Shown one piece after another: positions 1 to 5,186 of a stretch of 7,122 bases of DNA. Both the position numbers and the translations under genes were made by a program. The number at the start of each line of letters is the position of its first letter. Within the stretch, counting starts at the first letter, position 1. The DNA is taken from assembly GCA_035540915.1 (NCBI GenBank), contig DATLFQ010000086.1:1-7122 (forward strand), read 5' to 3'. The stretch is from DATLFQ01 sp035540915. GTDB taxonomy: Bacteria > Actinomycetota > Acidimicrobiia > Acidimicrobiales > GCA-2861595. The notes beneath the pieces are model-generated. The model was not told the DNA's origin. It searched no databases and saw nothing but the letters and a program-made list of their open reading frames with translations.

Positions 1-437
1 CCCCGGGGGAGGCGGTCACCATCGCATCGGCGCAGTCCTTCGACCCGCTGGGCAACGGGGAGGAGAACGAGGGTCGCGCCCCGCTGGCCATCGACGGCAA
101 TCCCTCCACCGCCTGGAACACCGAGACCTACAACTCCCGCCCGTTCGGGGGACTCAAGTCGGGCGTAGGCCTCGTCCTGCAGCTCGAGGCGGCCGCGAAG
201 GTGCAGGGCGTCGACGTGCGGTCGCCCACGGTCGGCTGGGCGGCCGAGCTGTACATAGCCGACCGGCCGCGGGCCAGCCTGGCGGAGTGGGGCCGGCCGG
301 TGGCCGTCTCCGACGGCATCGACGGCGACGGCACCTTCGACCTGGAGGGAACCGAGGGCCGCGCGGTCCTGCTGTGGATCACCGACACCAGCGACGCCCG
401 ACGCGTCGAGGTGAGCGAGGTGGTCGTCCGGCAGTGA
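1..437 (+). CDS. murJ: MurJ/MviN-type protein, C-terminal discoidin-like domain (5' partial)
   Basis: The reading frame is open from the window edge (first full codon at 3) to TGA at 435-437, giving 144 residues. It reads as a beta-rich sugar-binding (F5/8 type C/discoidin-like) domain: a DGNPSTAWNTETY segment, the typical 'ligand-loop' Trp/Thr pattern, is followed by FGGLKSGVGLVLQL and the closing strands RVEVSEVVVRQ. In actinobacteria this type of domain ends MviN proteins built as a MurJ lipid II flippase, a pseudokinase domain and an extracytoplasmic carbohydrate-binding-like domain (M. tuberculosis Rv3910). The gene immediately downstream is a SigM-like sigma factor, as in mycobacteria, which supports the assignment. 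The flippase and kinase parts lie outside the window, so a stand-alone kinase-like or discoidin protein cannot be excluded. The stop codon lies within a possible -35 element for the sigma gene. Confidence 0.75.
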   Translation, partial: PGEAVTIASAQSFDPLGNGEENEGRAPLAIDGNPSTAWNTETYNSRPFGGLKSGVGLVLQLEAAAKVQGVDVRSPTVGWAAELYIADRPRASLAEWGRPVAVSDGIDGDGTFDLEGTEGRAVLLWITDTSDARRVEVSEVVVRQ

Positions 438-462
438 CCCGGCCCGGCCGGGCACCTAGGCT
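434..462 (+). promoter_or_regulatory. Candidate promoter for the sigma/anti-sigma operon
   Basis: A GTGACC hexamer at 434-439 (four of six matches to TTGACA) is followed after 17 bp by TAGGCT at 457-462, which fits the actinobacterial -10 pattern TAnnnT. Transcription would start near 468-470. The -35 half overlaps the stop codon of the upstream gene. No GGAAC/CGTT-type ECF promoter was seen here, so autoregulation by the sigma factor itself is not evident. The call rests on pattern only. Confidence 0.35.
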
Positions 463-522
463 TCGCCGATCGAGCCGGCGGACCGAGCACCGGGGGACAG
501 TGACCAGCCGCTCGTCCGGGCC

Positions 523-1059
523 GTGCTGGCCGGCGACGGCGCCGCGCTGGACCGCCTCCTGCGGCTCCACTACGACCGCCTGCACGCCCTGTGCCGGCGG
601 CTCACCGGCAACGACGCCGATGCCGACGACGCCACCCAGGAGGCGCTGATCGCCGTCGCCCGCGGTCTCGCCGCGGGACGGTTCGACGGCCGCTCGCGCT
701 TTTCGACCTGGGCCTACCGCGTCGCCACCAACGCCTGCCTGGACGAGCTGCGCCGGCGGTCGCGGCGACCGACGGCCGCCGAAGCGGGGTGGTTGGAGAA
801 CGAGCCGTCGGCCGGGGAAGCGCCCGAGGTGGCCGGCGAGCGCGTCGACATCGACCGGGCGCTGGCCCGCCTCCCCGTCGACTTCCGGGCCGCCGTGGTC
901 CTGCGCGACCTCTGCCAGCTCGACTACGCCGAGATCGCCGACGTCCTGGGGATCCCGGCCGGCACCGTCCGCTCCCGCATCGCCCGCGGTCGGGCCGCCC
1001 TGGTCCCTCTGCTCGGGAACTCCGGCGCCGCCCACGACCGTCCAACACCGACGCCATGA
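523..1059 (+). CDS. sigM: ECF-family RNA polymerase sigma factor, SigM-like
   Basis: The gene encodes an extracytoplasmic-function sigma-70 factor that directs core RNA polymerase to a stress regulon. Numbered from GTG 523 (178 aa), sigma region 2 spans about residues 10-83 (HYDRLHALCRRLTG; DATQEALIAVARG; FSTWAYRVATNACLDELRRR). Region 4 spans about 111-163, with the helix-turn-helix DYAEIADVLGIPAGTVRSRIARGRA. No region 3 is present, as expected for ECF factors. Its place between murJ and a zinc-finger anti-sigma gene, with trxB-trxA beyond, matches mycobacterial sigM, hence the name. The start is doubtful. GTG 523 has no Shine-Dalgarno, and the frame continues upstream with family-like sequence (SDQPLVRAVLAGD) to a stop at 457-459 without any ATG, GTG or TTG. 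An ATC at 469 directly behind a -10-like box, or a one-base deletion after GTG 500, are the alternatives. The 3' end overlaps the next gene by ATGA. Confidence 0.9.
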   Translation: MLAGDGAALDRLLRLHYDRLHALCRRLTGNDADADDATQEALIAVARGLAAGRFDGRSRFSTWAYRVATNACLDELRRRSRRPTAAEAGWLENEPSAGEAPEVAGERVDIDRALARLPVDFRAAVVLRDLCQLDYAEIADVLGIPAGTVRSRIARGRAALVPLLGNSGAAHDRPTPTP

Positions 1060-2024
1060 ACGCACCAGTGCCCGAACCCCACCCCGACGACGAGCAGCTC
1101 AGCGCCCACCTGGACGGCCCCGCCGAGCCGGCCGTCACCCGACACCTGGCCGTTTGCGGCCGCTGCACCGACCGCCTGGAGGAGTTCCGAGCCGTGATGG
1201 CCGGCCTGGCCGCCGCCCGGGCGGTCCCGCCACCCGTCATCGACGACCAAGCGTCCGGGGCGCTGGCTGCCGCCCGCCGGGCCTGGGAGGAGGAACGCGC
1301 GACCGCTCCCCCCCTCGCCGAGGGCGGCGCCGGCGTCCCGGGCCCGCCTCCCGACCTCGTCGCCCGAGCGCCTGCCTCGGCCCCGGGCACGACGCCGATC
1401 CCGCTGGCCGCCCGCCGGCGCCGGGCGCCGGCCTGGGCGCTGGGCGTGGCGGCCGCTGTGGCGCTCGTGCTCGGAGTGACCGCCGTCGCCCTCCAGAACG
1501 GCGACTCCGGTGGCGGCGACTCGGGCGACTTCGCCGCTGCGCCACCGGCCCAAGACACCACCGGAGGCCCCGAGAGCCTCACCGCACCGACCCCTGCGCC
1601 GGCGACCGGCAGCGCGGACCAGGCCGCCGAGGCCCCGGCCGACCAGATGGCGGCCGCGGACACCGCGCTGGCGGACCTTGGGGACCACCGCGACCTCAGC
1701 GCGCTGACTGGCCTGGCCCGCCGAGCACTGGCCGCTCCGAGGGCAGTGTCCGAGCCGGGGCCGTCCCCGGTGGACGGGAACACCGGAAGTGGGCCCAGCG
1801 GCGTCTCGCCGGTCCAGGCGGCAACCGCCCCGTGCGCGCCCGAGGCCGCGCGAGCTGTGGCACCCACCGCCGGTCCGGCCGGCTACGTCGCCACCCTGCG
1901 CTACCGCGACGCCCCGGCGGTGCTGCACGCCTTCGCCGCTGCCGCCCCCGACGGCAGCAGCGGCGGGCGGCTGGTGGTCATGGCCCTGGCGGACTGCCGG
2001 GTGCTGGGCGACGCCGACCTCTGA
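1056..2024 (+). CDS. Membrane-anchored zinc-finger anti-sigma factor
   Basis: The product is 322 aa and probably binds and silences the sigma factor encoded just upstream, releasing it on an envelope signal. The ATG at 1056 overlaps the sigma stop (ATGA), so the two are translationally coupled; no separate Shine-Dalgarno is seen. The N-terminal cytoplasmic part has the ZAS zinc motif H30-x3-C34-x2-C37 (HLAVCGRC), the hallmark of this family. A Pro/Ala-rich linker leads to one transmembrane helix at about 124-146, preceded by an RRRR cluster that indicates N-terminus inside. The outer part is a long Ala/Pro/Thr-rich stalk and a C-terminal segment of about 75 residues that looks folded (GYVATLRYRDAPAVL; GGRLVVMALADCRVL). 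That part holds the only two extracytoplasmic cysteines, C260 and C314. It is the positional counterpart of mycobacterial rsmA, but I recognise no named sensor domain. The last 47 nt overlap the 3' end of the opposing gene. Confidence 0.88.
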   Translation: MNAPVPEPHPDDEQLSAHLDGPAEPAVTRHLAVCGRCTDRLEEFRAVMAGLAAARAVPPPVIDDQASGALAAARRAWEEERATAPPLAEGGAGVPGPPPDLVARAPASAPGTTPIPLAARRRRAPAWALGVAAAVALVLGVTAVALQNGDSGGGDSGDFAAAPPAQDTTGGPESLTAPTPAPATGSADQAAEAPADQMAAADTALADLGDHRDLSALTGLARRALAAPRAVSEPGPSPVDGNTGSGPSGVSPVQAATAPCAPEAARAVAPTAGPAGYVATLRYRDAPAVLHAFAAAAPDGSSGGRLVVMALADCRVLGDADL

Positions 2025-2364
2025 CCCGTCCCAGGCCCCCGGCCCACGCAGCCGCCGCCAGGGCGGCCAGCGCGACGCCGGCCCACGCCTCCCCGGGGAC
2101 GAACGACCAGTCCCGGCCCGACGAGATCCACGCGGCCCACACCATCCCGGCCCCCGCAGCCAGCGGAGCGGCCACCGCCACGGCCGTGACGGCCGGCGCC
2201 CCCGATCGGCGCCCGGCCGTCGCCACCGCCGCCTCGGCGACGACCAGCCCGAACAGCGCGCCGGCGACGAACGGGGTGACCCCGGCCAGCTCGTACTCGC
2301 CGAGGATCAGGGCGCCGAGCGCGGCGGTGACAGCGGCGGCCACCACGGCCAGGAGAGGGCGCAC
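1978..2364 (-). CDS. Small four-helix membrane protein, unknown function
   Basis: The ORF starts at GTG (2364-2362) and ends at TGA (1980-1978), giving 128 aa. Four hydrophobic segments are visible at about residues 4-21, 29-50, 57-79 and 90-109, followed by a basic, proline-rich tail (VRGRRRPAPGSPPGP) probably in the cytoplasm. The first loop carries GEYEL and TPFVAGALFG, a polar/glycine-rich stretch that may be the conserved core. The frame stays open further upstream (to 2712), but that part is hydrophilic, Arg/Asp/Gly-rich and antisense to the neighbouring gene, so I take it as a shadow. GTG 2364 lies 7 nt behind a TACCCT -10-like box and has no Shine-Dalgarno, which suits a leaderless mRNA. 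The gene converges on the anti-sigma gene with a 47-nt overlap and diverges from the next membrane-protein gene. I recognise no family. Its position beside a sigma/anti-sigma pair suggests an envelope role, by inference only. Confidence 0.72.
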   Translation of the reverse strand: MRPLLAVVAAAVTAALGALILGEYELAGVTPFVAGALFGLVVAEAAVATAGRRSGAPAVTAVAVAAPLAAGAGMVWAAWISSGRDWSFVPGEAWAGVALAALAAAAWAGGLGRVRGRRRPAPGSPPGP

Positions 2365-2371
2365 GGGCGGC

Positions 2372-2381
2372 AGGGTAGTGT
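2372..2381. promoter_or_regulatory. Divergent leaderless promoters with overlapping -10 boxes
   Basis: On the + strand, TAGTGT (2376-2381) is followed by 7 nt and then GTG 2389. On the - strand, TACCCT (2377 down to 2372) is followed by 7 nt and then GTG 2364. Both hexamers fit the actinobacterial -10 pattern TAnnnT, and they share the TA at 2376-2377. Neither gene has a Shine-Dalgarno, and a 7-nt gap from -10 to start codon is what a leaderless transcript needs. No convincing -35 is visible on either side. One RNA polymerase at a time could occupy the site, so the two genes would compete. Confidence 0.55.
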
Positions 2382-2388
2382 CCGAGCC

Positions 2389-2742
2389 GTGGCCCGACGT
2401 GCCGACCCGGAGGTCCCCGTCGCCACGACGGGGACCGACTGGACCGTCCAGGCGGCCGACGCCATCGAACGGGCGGTCGGCGCAGTCCGTGACAAGACCG
2501 CCGTACCGATGGTCACGGCGGCCCGCGCGCTGGTGTACGGGCTGCTGGCTCTGATGGTCGGTACCGCCGTGGTGGTCCTGCTCACGATCGGGCTGGTCCG
2601 GGCGCTCGACATCGCCGTCCCGGGACGGGTGTGGTCGGCCTACCTCGTCGGGGGCGGAATCTTCACCCTCGCCGGCGGGTTCTTGCTCCGCAGGGCCGGA
2701 TCCGGCCTCCACCGAGCCGCACGGGAAGGCGGAAGTCGTTGA
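2389..2742 (+). CDS. Small two-helix membrane protein preceding trxB, unknown function
   Basis: The start is GTG 2389 and the stop TGA 2740-2742, giving 117 aa. A hydrophilic N-terminus is followed by a probable amphipathic helix (DWTVQAADAIERAVGAVRDK, residues 17-36). Two transmembrane helices follow at about 47-70 and 82-100, joined by a short loop with VPGRVWSAY, and then a basic tail (RRAGSGLHRAAREGG). The hairpin with a soluble amphipathic N-terminus recalls small actinobacterial phage-holin-like/DUF1469-type membrane proteins, but the resemblance is loose and I give no family. The start was chosen because GTG 2389 sits 7 nt behind TAGTGT; the frame upstream is antisense to the opposing gene. 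The stop overlaps the TTG start of trxB (TTGA), so the two are probably co-transcribed and translationally coupled. The mycobacterial locus has no counterpart here that I know of. Confidence 0.75.
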   Translation: MARRADPEVPVATTGTDWTVQAADAIERAVGAVRDKTAVPMVTAARALVYGLLALMVGTAVVVLLTIGLVRALDIAVPGRVWSAYLVGGGIFTLAGGFLLRRAGSGLHRAAREGGSR

Positions 2743-3737
2743 GCGAGGCCGGCAGCACCACAGTCCGAGAGGTGATCATCATCGGATCGGGGCCCGCCGG
2801 GCTCACGGCCGCCATCTACACGGCCCGGGCCAACCTGCGCCCCCTGGTCATCGAGGGAGCGCCGTCCTCGACGAGCGACCAGCCCGGCGGCCAGCTCATG
2901 TTGACGACCGAGGTCGAGAACTACCCGGGCTTCGTCGACGGCATCCAAGGTCCCGAGCTCATGGCCGCCTTCCGGGCCCAGGCGGCCCGCTTCGGTGCCG
3001 AGCTGCTGACCGAGAAGGTCACCCGCGTCGACCTCTCGGCGTCGCCGTTCGGCGTCTGGGTGGGCGACACCGAGTACCGGGCCCGGGCCGTGATCGTCAG
3101 CACGGGTGCCCGGTCGTTGATGCTGGGCCTGGAGAACGAGCGCCGGCTCCTCGGGTACGGGGTCTCCACGTGCGCCACCTGCGACGGGTTCTTCTTCCGC
3201 GACCAGGAGATCGCAGTGGTCGGCGGCGGCGACTCGGCTCTCGAGGAGGCGCTGTTCCTCACCAAGTTCGCCTCGAAGGTGACCGTCATCCACCGCCGCA
3301 AGGAGTTGCGGGCCTCCAAGATCATGCAGGACCGGGCCTTTCGCAACGAGCGCATCGCCTTCCGCTGGGACAGCGTGGTGACCGACGTGCTGGGCGACGG
3401 CCTGATCACCGGCCTGCGGCTGCGCGACACCGTCACCGACGAGGAGAGCGAGCTGGCCGTCGGCGGCCTGTTCGTAGCCATCGGCCACGTGCCGAACACC
3501 GACCTGTTCGCCGGCCAGCTGGACATGGACGCCGCCGGGTACCTGGTCACCCAGCCCGGTTCGACCCGGACCAACGTCCCCGGTGTCTTCGCCAGCGGGG
3601 ACGTCCAGGACCACGTCTACCGTCAGGCCATCACCGCGGCCGGTTCGGGCTGCATGGCCGCCATCGACGCAGAGCGTTGGCTGGAGGCCCAGCCCGATGC
3701 GGCGCCGGACCTGGCCGGCACCCCCCGCAGCTGGTAG
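2739..3737 (+). CDS. trxB: Thioredoxin reductase (NADPH), TrxB
   Basis: The product is 332 aa, a normal length for low-molecular-weight thioredoxin reductases. It moves electrons from NADPH through FAD and an active-site disulfide to thioredoxin in the cytoplasm. The FAD-binding GSGPAG loop is at residues 16-21, with Gly/Gln-rich PGGQLM further on. The redox pair CATC is at C145-C148 inside STCATCDGFFF, the NADPH-binding GGGDSA at 162-167, the HRRKELRASK segment that contacts the NADPH phosphate follows, and the second FAD motif GVFASGDV lies near the C-terminus. All catalytic parts are present. The start is TTG 2739, which overlaps the upstream stop (TTGA) and is preceded by a weak purine-rich stretch (GAAGGCGGAAG); the protein then reaches VIIIGSGPAG at the usual distance. 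trxA follows after 47 bp, forming a thioredoxin operon. Confidence 0.96.
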   Translation: MSEAGSTTVREVIIIGSGPAGLTAAIYTARANLRPLVIEGAPSSTSDQPGGQLMLTTEVENYPGFVDGIQGPELMAAFRAQAARFGAELLTEKVTRVDLSASPFGVWVGDTEYRARAVIVSTGARSLMLGLENERRLLGYGVSTCATCDGFFFRDQEIAVVGGGDSALEEALFLTKFASKVTVIHRRKELRASKIMQDRAFRNERIAFRWDSVVTDVLGDGLITGLRLRDTVTDEESELAVGGLFVAIGHVPNTDLFAGQLDMDAAGYLVTQPGSTRTNVPGVFASGDVQDHVYRQAITAAGSGCMAAIDAERWLEAQPDAAPDLAGTPRSW

Positions 3738-3765
3738 CTGCCCTCTCATCGACGCCGTTCATCCC

Positions 3766-3775
3766 AGAAGGAGAT
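3766..3775 (+). promoter_or_regulatory. Ribosome binding site of trxA
   Basis: AGAAGGAGAT lies upstream of ATG 3785, with the GGAG core (3770-3773) 11 nt from the start. It is one of the clearest Shine-Dalgarno sequences in the window and fixes the trxA start. The 47-bp gap between trxB and trxA shows nothing else: no hairpin and no clear -10. Confidence 0.7.
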
Positions 3776-3784
3776 CCATCCCTT

Positions 3785-4114
3785 ATGGCCACCGACATCA
3801 TCACTGCGCTGACCGATGCCACCTTCGACGAGGAGGTGGCGGCCAGCACCGAGCCGCTGCTCGTGGACTTCTGGGCCGAGTGGTGCGGTCCGTGCAAGCT
3901 GGTCGCCCCGGTGCTGGAGCAGATCGCCCGTGAGCACGAGGGCGCCCTGCGGGTGGCCAAGGTGGACGTCGACACCAACCAGCAGGTCGCCCGCCGCTTC
4001 GACATCATGAGCATTCCGACCCTGATCCTGTTCAAGGACGGTGCGCCGCAGCTGCGCATCGTCGGCGCCAAGGGTAAGGGCCAGCTGCTGGAGGAGCTCA
4101 AGGCATTCCTGTAG
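3785..4114 (+). CDS. trxA: Thioredoxin, TrxA
   Basis: The product is 109 aa, the standard thioredoxin size. It is the cytoplasmic protein-disulfide reductant recharged by the reductase encoded just upstream. The fold is complete: an N-terminal beta-alpha unit, LLVDFWAEWCGPCK with active-site C34 and C37 (WCGPC at 33-37), the buried acid D28, VAKVDVDTN, the cis-proline P78 in MSIPT, and LILFKDG with the closing helix GQLLEELKAFL. Start ATG 3785 is set by the AGAAGGAGAT site. Its last codons carry the GGAGGAG that probably serves cwlM, and the TAG stop (4112-4114) lies inside the apparent start of that gene. The order trxB-trxA-cwlM is the same as in mycobacteria (trxB2-trxC-cwlM). Confidence 0.97.
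   Translation: MATDIITALTDATFDEEVAASTEPLLVDFWAEWCGPCKLVAPVLEQIAREHEGALRVAKVDVDTNQQVARRFDIMSIPTLILFKDGAPQLRIVGAKGKGQLLEELKAFL
4090..4096 (+). promoter_or_regulatory. Shine-Dalgarno inside trxA, placed for an ATT start of cwlM
   Basis: GGAGGAG at 4090-4096 lies in the last codons of trxA and ends 8 nt before ATT 4105, which is in the cwlM frame. No ATG, GTG or TTG occurs in that frame between the stop at 4075-4077 and GTG 4243, so this is the only well-spaced site for the domain-complete protein. The motif also encodes Glu-Glu of the thioredoxin tail, so it could be coincidental. Confidence 0.5.
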
Positions 4115-5094
4115 ACGGTCTCCCCCTCGCGGCGGGCGCCGAGGGTGAGGCGGTCGGCGACCTGCAGCAGCGCCTGGCCCGCCTCGGCCACCGCGTCCCG
4201 GACGAGGAGTACGGCCGGTACCGCCACGCCACCGGCGAGGCGGTGCGCGCCTTCCAGGCCGCCCGTGGTCTCCGGGCCGACGGCGTCTGCGGCGCCCAGA
4301 CCTGGTCGGTGCTGGTCGAGGCCGGCTACCGCCTCGGCGACCGCCTGCTGTACCTGCGCCAGCCCATGCTGCGGGGCGACGACGTGGCCAACCTGCAGCG
4401 GTCGCTCGGTGCGCTCGGCTTCGACGCCGGCCGGGTCGACGGCATCTTCGGCATCCGGACGAAGCTGGCCCTGGAGGACTTCCAGCGCAACGCCGCCCTC
4501 ACGATCGACGGCGTCTGCGGACCCGGCACCTGCCGGGCGTTGGAGCGCTTCGGCGCCCGGGTGGCGGCCCGCCAGCCCGTTGCGGTCGTGCGCGAGCTGG
4601 AGCGCCTGCGCCAGGCGCCCCGCACGCTGCAGGACCAACGGGTGGTGATCGGCGACGGAGGCGGCATGAACGCCGCCGCCGCCGCCGCCCGCCAGGTGCT
4701 GGCTGCCGCCGGCGCCAGGGTGAGCGTCGTCGACCATCCCGACCAGTCGGTCCAGGCGGCCGAGGCCAACGCCGGCCAGGCCGACGTCTACCTCGGCCTC
4801 GCCCTCGACCCCTCGAGCCAGGGCTGCTCGGTCGCCTACTACGCCGGCCACCGGTTCGAGTCGCCGGCCGGGCGGCGGCTGGCGGAGCTGGTCCACGCCG
4901 CCGTGGCGACGACCCTGGGGCTCCCCGGGGGCGGCGTGGCGGGCATGGCCCTGCCCATCCTGCGCGAGACGAAGATGCCGGCCGTGGTCTGCGAGCTGGG
5001 CCCGCCGCCGCAGGTGGTGGCCCGGACCGCCGAGCTGGCCGAGGCCCTCGGCGAAGCGCTCGTCGCCTGGGCGCTGGCTCCCTGCGATCCGTGA
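4105..5094 (+). CDS. cwlM: CwlM-like protein: two peptidoglycan-binding domains plus degenerate amidase
   Basis: From ATT 4105 the product is 329 aa with no signal peptide, so it is probably cytoplasmic. Two PG_binding_1 repeats come first: about residues 14-70 (VGDLQQRLARLGHR ... VRAFQAARGLRADGVCG) and 86-150 (VANLQRSLGALGF ... LEDFQRNAALTIDGVCGPGT). A shortened Amidase_3-like fold follows from about 175. The family zinc site is gone: the DPGHGG position reads IGDGGG (182-187), the next segment is (Ala)6 at 190-195, and the SIHAN position reads LGLALD (230-235). Only the glutamate strand AVVCELG (E297) remains. The arrangement and synteny match mycobacterial CwlM, a cytoplasmic amidase homologue that regulates MurA after PknB phosphorylation; the same role here is an inference. 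A standard start gives only GTG 4243 (283 aa), which cuts the first repeat in half. The gene overlaps trxA by 10 nt. Confidence 0.85.
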   Translation: MPVDGLPLAAGAEGEAVGDLQQRLARLGHRVPDEEYGRYRHATGEAVRAFQAARGLRADGVCGAQTWSVLVEAGYRLGDRLLYLRQPMLRGDDVANLQRSLGALGFDAGRVDGIFGIRTKLALEDFQRNAALTIDGVCGPGTCRALERFGARVAARQPVAVVRELERLRQAPRTLQDQRVVIGDGGGMNAAAAAARQVLAAAGARVSVVDHPDQSVQAAEANAGQADVYLGLALDPSSQGCSVAYYAGHRFESPAGRRLAELVHAAVATTLGLPGGGVAGMALPILRETKMPAVVCELGPPPQVVARTAELAEALGEALVAWALAPCDP

Positions 5095-5128
5095 GCACCC
5101 GCCGGGGCCGTCGATCGGGCGGCGAAGC

Positions 5129-5160
5129 TGATGCACAGGTTCATGCACAGCTGTGGACAT
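5129..5160. promoter_or_regulatory. Cluster of three DnaA-box-like 9-mers
   Basis: TGATGCACA (5129-5137, +) and TCATGCACA (5141-5149, +) each differ by one base from TTATNCACA. ATGTCCACA (complement of 5152-5160) differs by one base from the actinobacterial box TTGTCCACA. The last two form a perfect palindrome, CACAGCTGTG, at 5146-5155. The cluster lies in the 92-bp non-coding stretch between cwlM and the microprotein gene, in an otherwise GC-saturated region. No terminator hairpin with a T-run was seen in this stretch. Confidence 0.35.
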
Positions 5161-5186
5161 CGGCGGGAGGTGCGGGCGCCGAACCC

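Noticed and set aside
1510..1707. Arg/Pro-rich 65-codon frame inside the anti-sigma gene
   Set aside because: It is a shadow of the Ala/Pro stalk coding sequence with no independent start signal.
2365..2712. Upstream extension of the - strand membrane gene by about 116 codons
   Set aside because: The extension is hydrophilic, Asp/Arg/Gly-rich and exactly antisense to the trxB-coupled membrane gene. The hydrophobic part begins at GTG 2364, just behind a -10-like box.
3484..3494. CACGTG core inside trxB as a parS site
   Set aside because: Only the 6-bp core matches. The flanks do not resemble the TGTTTCACGTGAAACA palindrome, and another CACGTG at about 3168-3173 is equally unsupported.
4124..4145. 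Hairpin CCCTCG-N10-CGAGGG just after trxA, as terminator
   Set aside because: There is no T-run, the stem is only 6 bp, and the sequence lies inside the coding part of cwlM where GC-rich inverted repeats are common.
5098..5122. CCGCC...GGCGG stem after the cwlM stop, as terminator
   Set aside because: It has a 5-bp stem with a 14-nt loop and no T-run; not distinguishable from chance at this GC content.
3631..5160. 509-codon open frame on the - strand across the 3' end of trxB, trxA, cwlM and the gap
   Set aside because: It is antisense to genes with clear family motifs. The translation is Arg/Gly/Ala/His-rich with no motif, as expected for GC-rich shadow frames.
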